Shown here in pieces: positions 20,108-22,766 of a stretch of DNA of 22,766 bases (position 1 is the first letter of the stretch; each line of letters starts with the position of its first letter). The notes below the pieces were generated by a model. It made no database searches and was not told where the DNA came from. It saw nothing but the letters and a program-made list of their open reading frames with translations. This stretch comes from a virus, in IMG/VR virus record IMGVR_UViG_3300042507_003714, positions 1 to 22,766 of that record, one strand, 5' to 3'. A program made the position numbers and the translations under genes.

Positions 20108-22021
20108 ATGAAAAAATTTATACTCGCCCTTGGCTTATTAGTTTCAACAATTACAGGGGCAGTAGCCCAAAATGGTTTAGGAGAGGTGTTACCGGCACCA
20201 GATGCTTCTAAACCATACGTGCTTGTAGACACGTCGTTTATCGTAGGTTCTTATCTTCAAGGTTCAACAACCTTATATCTCCACTACAATTACACCGGCA
20301 CAGACAAAGTAAAGGCTATCCAAACTCGTATCTATTTTGATACAGCAGCTTTTTCTGGTGTAACTGCAACTACTGGCCCAACTATCGAAAATGAATCGGT
20401 TTACTTCCGTTCAAACAGAGTTGCAAACTATCTCACACTCACAGTATCTTATACGGGAAACAATGGAAACTGGTCATTCCCTTCTGGTGCTTGGGTAAAG
20501 TTGGTCTTCACACACGGTCCACGTTTCTATGATGTTGACCCTGACTCAATCAAACTCATCGGTGCACCGTCATACTCTAACAGAGCAACAATCAACAGTG
20601 GTACTGACGTAACGTTGGGTATGGTAAACTATGGTGGAAGATTTATTCGTCCTCCGTTTGTCATGCCTCTTTATGTTTTCAACCAAGATGATTCTCCACT
20701 CGGTGATGTGAAGGTTCAATTCTTCCATCGTAAAAAAGCAAATACTGCCGCTAATTGGGATTCAGTTGCAACATATCTCACAGATTCAGCAACGGGCAAA
20801 GTAACACTTCGTACAAACGTTGATACATCTATCTCTTTTGTAAGAATTCGTATCAATGGTGATACCGCAAAAGCTGGTGATGCTGTAAACGTAACAGACG
20901 CTTACAAGATAAATGAAGTTGTTCTTGAAACAGATACCCTTTCAAAATTCCAATACTTTGCAGCTGACATCAACAAGAATAACATCTATACAATATCAGA
21001 CGCGTTTCTTGTATTCAATCGTATAGCTCAAAGTGCTACTTTTTGGAATGACTTTTTACCAGGAACAAAAGACCTGATGTTATTCCGTGTTGGTGAAAAG
21101 CAATCAATCTATGCCGCACCTGGCACAAACTTCACAACAACAATTACACCAACACACGATATGGTTGACACACTCAATGGTGAGGATAGTGTTGCATATT
21201 GGGGTGTTCTTCTTGGTGATGCAAACGGAACAGGTCTTACAAACATCGGAATGATTGTTGGTAAGAATACAGATGACATCGAATCACCTGAGTACGTTCG
21301 TGATGCCCGTGTTTCATATGACAAGGCAAAAGAAAAGGTATCGTTTGAATTACCACGTCTAACTATATCAGCTGAATCAGAAGTAACTCTTCCAGTAACA
21401 CTTGTAACAAATGGTGTTGATGTTGGTTCACTTCAATTCGGTATTGTTTATGATACAACACTTCTTGAATTCAAGAACATAGACGTTTCTGAAAAAGTAA
21501 AAGGTTGGACATCATACATCCTTGTAAAAGGAAACCACGTTGAGTGGGGTGGATATGAAACATCAAACAAACAAGATGTTATCCGTTCAAACGCAGAAGT
21601 TTTCAACCTAACATTCAAAGTCAAGAAAACAGGATGGACTGAATCACCTGTCCGTGTTGTTACAAAGGCAGTTGGTAACTCAAAGGCAGAAGACGTAAAC
21701 ATTGACGAATCAAAAGCCGATGGTAAGATTGTTTACATGAGAGCACCAATTGAATTTGATTTTGATAACGTATTCGTTCCATACCCTGTTCCATTTGCAA
21801 ACTCACTTACAATTGAAACAATGCCACTTATGATGGGTAATGAATTTTCAGTTGAAGTTATAAACCAATTAGGACAGACTGTGTTTACAGAATCACAGAA
21901 TGCATATACAGGCGGAACACAAAGAATGTATATTGATATGTCAGCCCAACCAAAGGGTGTTTATTTTGTAAGATATAAGAATGGAAATACAGTTTCGGTA
22001 AAACAAGTTGTTAAGAATTAA
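20108..22021 (+). CDS. Secreted protein with T9SS (Por) C-terminal sorting domain
   Basis: A 637-residue exported protein. Residues 1-20 are a signal peptide (KK, hydrophobic core, AVA before Gln21). Residues about 30-150 form a beta-rich cohesin-like domain. Residues 287-307 (DINKNNIYTISDAFLVFNRI) resemble one dockerin calcium loop and helix, with a second weaker acidic loop GDANGTG near 371. Residues about 423-540 look like a second cohesin-like domain (VTLPVTL, GSLQFGIVYDTTLLEF). Residues about 555-637 are a type A T9SS sorting domain: YPVPFANSL, a VEVINQLGQTVF strand, IDMSAQPKGVYFVRY and the basic end VKQVVKN. T9SS exists in Bacteroidota and relatives, so the host probably has it. It has a good ribosome-binding site (GAGGA) and no paralog in the window. 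Binding partner unknown. Confidence 0.9.
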   Translation: MKKFILALGLLVSTITGAVAQNGLGEVLPAPDASKPYVLVDTSFIVGSYLQGSTTLYLHYNYTGTDKVKAIQTRIYFDTAAFSGVTATTGPTIENESVYFRSNRVANYLTLTVSYTGNNGNWSFPSGAWVKLVFTHGPRFYDVDPDSIKLIGAPSYSNRATINSGTDVTLGMVNYGGRFIRPPFVMPLYVFNQDDSPLGDVKVQFFHRKKANTAANWDSVATYLTDSATGKVTLRTNVDTSISFVRIRINGDTAKAGDAVNVTDAYKINEVVLETDTLSKFQYFAADINKNNIYTISDAFLVFNRIAQSATFWNDFLPGTKDLMLFRVGEKQSIYAAPGTNFTTTITPTHDMVDTLNGEDSVAYWGVLLGDANGTGLTNIGMIVGKNTDDIESPEYVRDARVSYDKAKEKVSFELPRLTISAESEVTLPVTLVTNGVDVGSLQFGIVYDTTLLEFKNIDVSEKVKGWTSYILVKGNHVEWGGYETSNKQDVIRSNAEVFNLTFKVKKTGWTESPVRVVTKAVGNSKAEDVNIDESKADGKIVYMRAPIEFDFDNVFVPYPVPFANSLTIETMPLMMGNEFSVEVINQLGQTVFTESQNAYTGGTQRMYIDMSAQPKGVYFVRYKNGNTVSVKQVVKN

Positions 22022-22036
22022 TTTTAGGAGTTACAC

Positions 22037-22504
22037 ATGGCGAAAAAGAAGAGTGTAGATTTAGAGGAACTGCAAGAGTCTGTTACGGAGGATTTAAAAA
22101 ACAAGAAGTTTGCGTTCACTCTTCCGTGGATTATCGGTTTGTTTTCAGCAGTATCTACTGTTATCGGTGGTTACTGGTATGTGAAAACAGAATTTGAAGG
22201 CATCATTGGTGATGTCAAGGCAATGAAAGAAGCAGAAGCCCCTTCTCGTAAAGAGTTCGATGAACTCAAAGAGGCAGTTGTTTTCTTGAATCAACAGGTG
22301 ACACAAGTTGGAACAAGTGGTGGTAACGGTGGTGCCGTTCCTCCAATGATTCTCCAACTCAACAACACCAACAATATCAAGCAAGAGCAAGGTAAGGGTG
22401 GTGGAGTTCAAATGCCATCTGCACCAGCAGCTCAACCAGCGGCAGAAACACCGGCAGCAAAGCCAACTGTCAATGACCGTCTTTCACGATTCAAGAAACA
22501 ATAA
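22037..22504 (+). CDS. Single-pass membrane protein with Ala/Pro-rich tail
   Basis: A 155-residue protein with AGGAG at 22026-22030. Residues 1-26 are charged and cytosolic in appearance, about 27-48 (FTLPWIIGLFSAVSTVIGGY) form one membrane helix, 50-92 are a charged helical or coiled-coil part (KAMKEAEAPSRKEFDELKEA), 93-130 a Gly/Asn-rich stretch, and the rest Ala/Pro-rich with a basic end LSRFKKQ. The layout could fit an inner-membrane spanin-like or structural anchor, but no lipobox partner is visible and the family is not recognised. It lies 14 bases before a second membrane-protein gene and 15 bases after the secreted protein. Confidence 0.8.
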   Translation: MAKKKSVDLEELQESVTEDLKNKKFAFTLPWIIGLFSAVSTVIGGYWYVKTEFEGIIGDVKAMKEAEAPSRKEFDELKEAVVFLNQQVTQVGTSGGNGGAVPPMILQLNNTNNIKQEQGKGGGVQMPSAPAAQPAAETPAAKPTVNDRLSRFKKQ

Positions 22505-22518
22505 ATAGGAGGAAATAC

Positions 22519-22766
22519 ATGGGACTTTTTTCAAACATATTTGCACCAAAACAAGAATTCACAGCCGTGGATAATCGTAACCGTTTCAACTTCATTCTCC
22601 AAAAGATGATGAACACAAGATGGTATATTACAGTTGTCACACTTGGTATATTTCTAACAATCGTTTTCGGACTTGGGTTCGGAATCATGACACACGCAAC
22701 TATTGATGAGGCGTGGAAAGAACTTCTTCTTCTCCTTCTTGGTGCGTTCATCGGTTCATACAACCG
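22519..22766 (+). CDS. Holin-like membrane protein, 3' partial
   Basis: The gene runs off the right edge after 82 codons. It has a near-ideal ribosome-binding site, AGGAGG at 22507-22512, 6 bases before ATG 22519. The N-terminus MGLFSNIFAPKQEF is polar, then a membrane helix at about residues 35-57 (ITVVTLGIFLTIVFGLGFGI), a short loop with TIDEAWKE, and a second helix starting LLLLLLGAFIGSYN. The 'LLLLLGAFIGS' ending before a basic or aromatic segment is a pattern I know from small holin-like phage membrane proteins. A lysis role is inference; the other end of the gene and any endolysin lie outside the window. Confidence 0.75.
   Translation, partial: MGLFSNIFAPKQEFTAVDNRNRFNFILQKMMNTRWYITVVTLGIFLTIVFGLGFGIMTHATIDEAWKELLLLLLGAFIGSYN

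Noticed and set aside
22500-22507. AATAAATA late-promoter-like word before the holin-like gene
   Set aside because: Transcription from it would start at about 22513, after the AGGAGG ribosome-binding site, and it overlaps the previous stop codon. It is better explained as stop codon plus ribosome-binding site.
1-22766. tRNA genes, insertion sequences or attachment sites
   Set aside because: Gaps are too short to hold most of these, and no cloverleaf-like sequence, transposase motif or terminal repeat was seen by eye.

Overview
The window looks like part of the genome of a large, T4-like tailed phage. It is AT-rich, all 34 genes I support lie on the + strand, and most neighbours are separated by a few bases or overlap (TAATG, ATGA). 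The longest non-coding gap is 78 bases, so no stretch over 300 bases lacks a gene. The phage assignment rests on a probable small clamp-loader subunit (gp62-like), a DUF1599/Nmad1 protein, a Cas4/RecB-like nuclease, a peptide deformylase, a DUF5856 protein, a small CGC-motif protein, a protein with the phage motif SIDCSNPKGFSQKAHC, and a holin-like membrane protein at the right edge. A secreted protein with a signal peptide and a type IX secretion (Por) C-terminal sorting domain points to a host in the Bacteroidota or close relatives. That host call is inference from one gene.

Layout. (1) 1-3015: replication and nucleotide block with a zinc-ribbon protein (cut by the left edge), gp62-like clamp loader, DUF1599 protein, Cas4-like nuclease and a GMP reductase/IMP dehydrogenase family enzyme without CBS domains. 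(2) 3075-15787: a tight run of 15 genes for making or transferring sugars: two GT-B (GT4-like) enzymes, several GT2-like enzymes, a TDGRD-type putative transferase, a GT7-like (beta-1,4-galactosyltransferase fold) enzyme, a GT90-like and a GT9-like protein, a DUF6165 protein, a methyltransferase-like protein, two SDR sugar-nucleotide epimerases/dehydratases and a short UDP-sugar 6-dehydrogenase. No flippase, polymerase, polyprenyl-phosphate transferase or other membrane enzyme is present. (3) 15845-19378: mostly small phage proteins (DUF5856, CGC protein, Nudix hydrolase, acidic phage-motif protein, several unknowns and a 55-residue membrane protein that is easy to miss). (4) 19382-22766: peptide deformylase, the T9SS-tagged secreted protein, a single-pass membrane protein and a partial two-pass membrane protein.

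How it may work together. Block 1 would serve DNA synthesis and nucleotide supply. Block 2 encodes sugar-nucleotide remodelling (two epimerases, UDP-sugar oxidation) plus a series of soluble transferases, enough to build a complex glycan in the cytoplasm. The target could be a virion protein, a host surface glycan precursor, or less likely DNA. Block 4 would export a cohesin/dockerin-like protein through the host's own T9SS and may lead into membrane or lysis functions beyond the edge. Transcription probably restarts at four short gaps (3016-3074, 15788-15844, 18465-18500, 20030-20107), which share AT-rich promoter-like words. No tRNA, rRNA, CRISPR array, insertion sequence or attachment site was seen.
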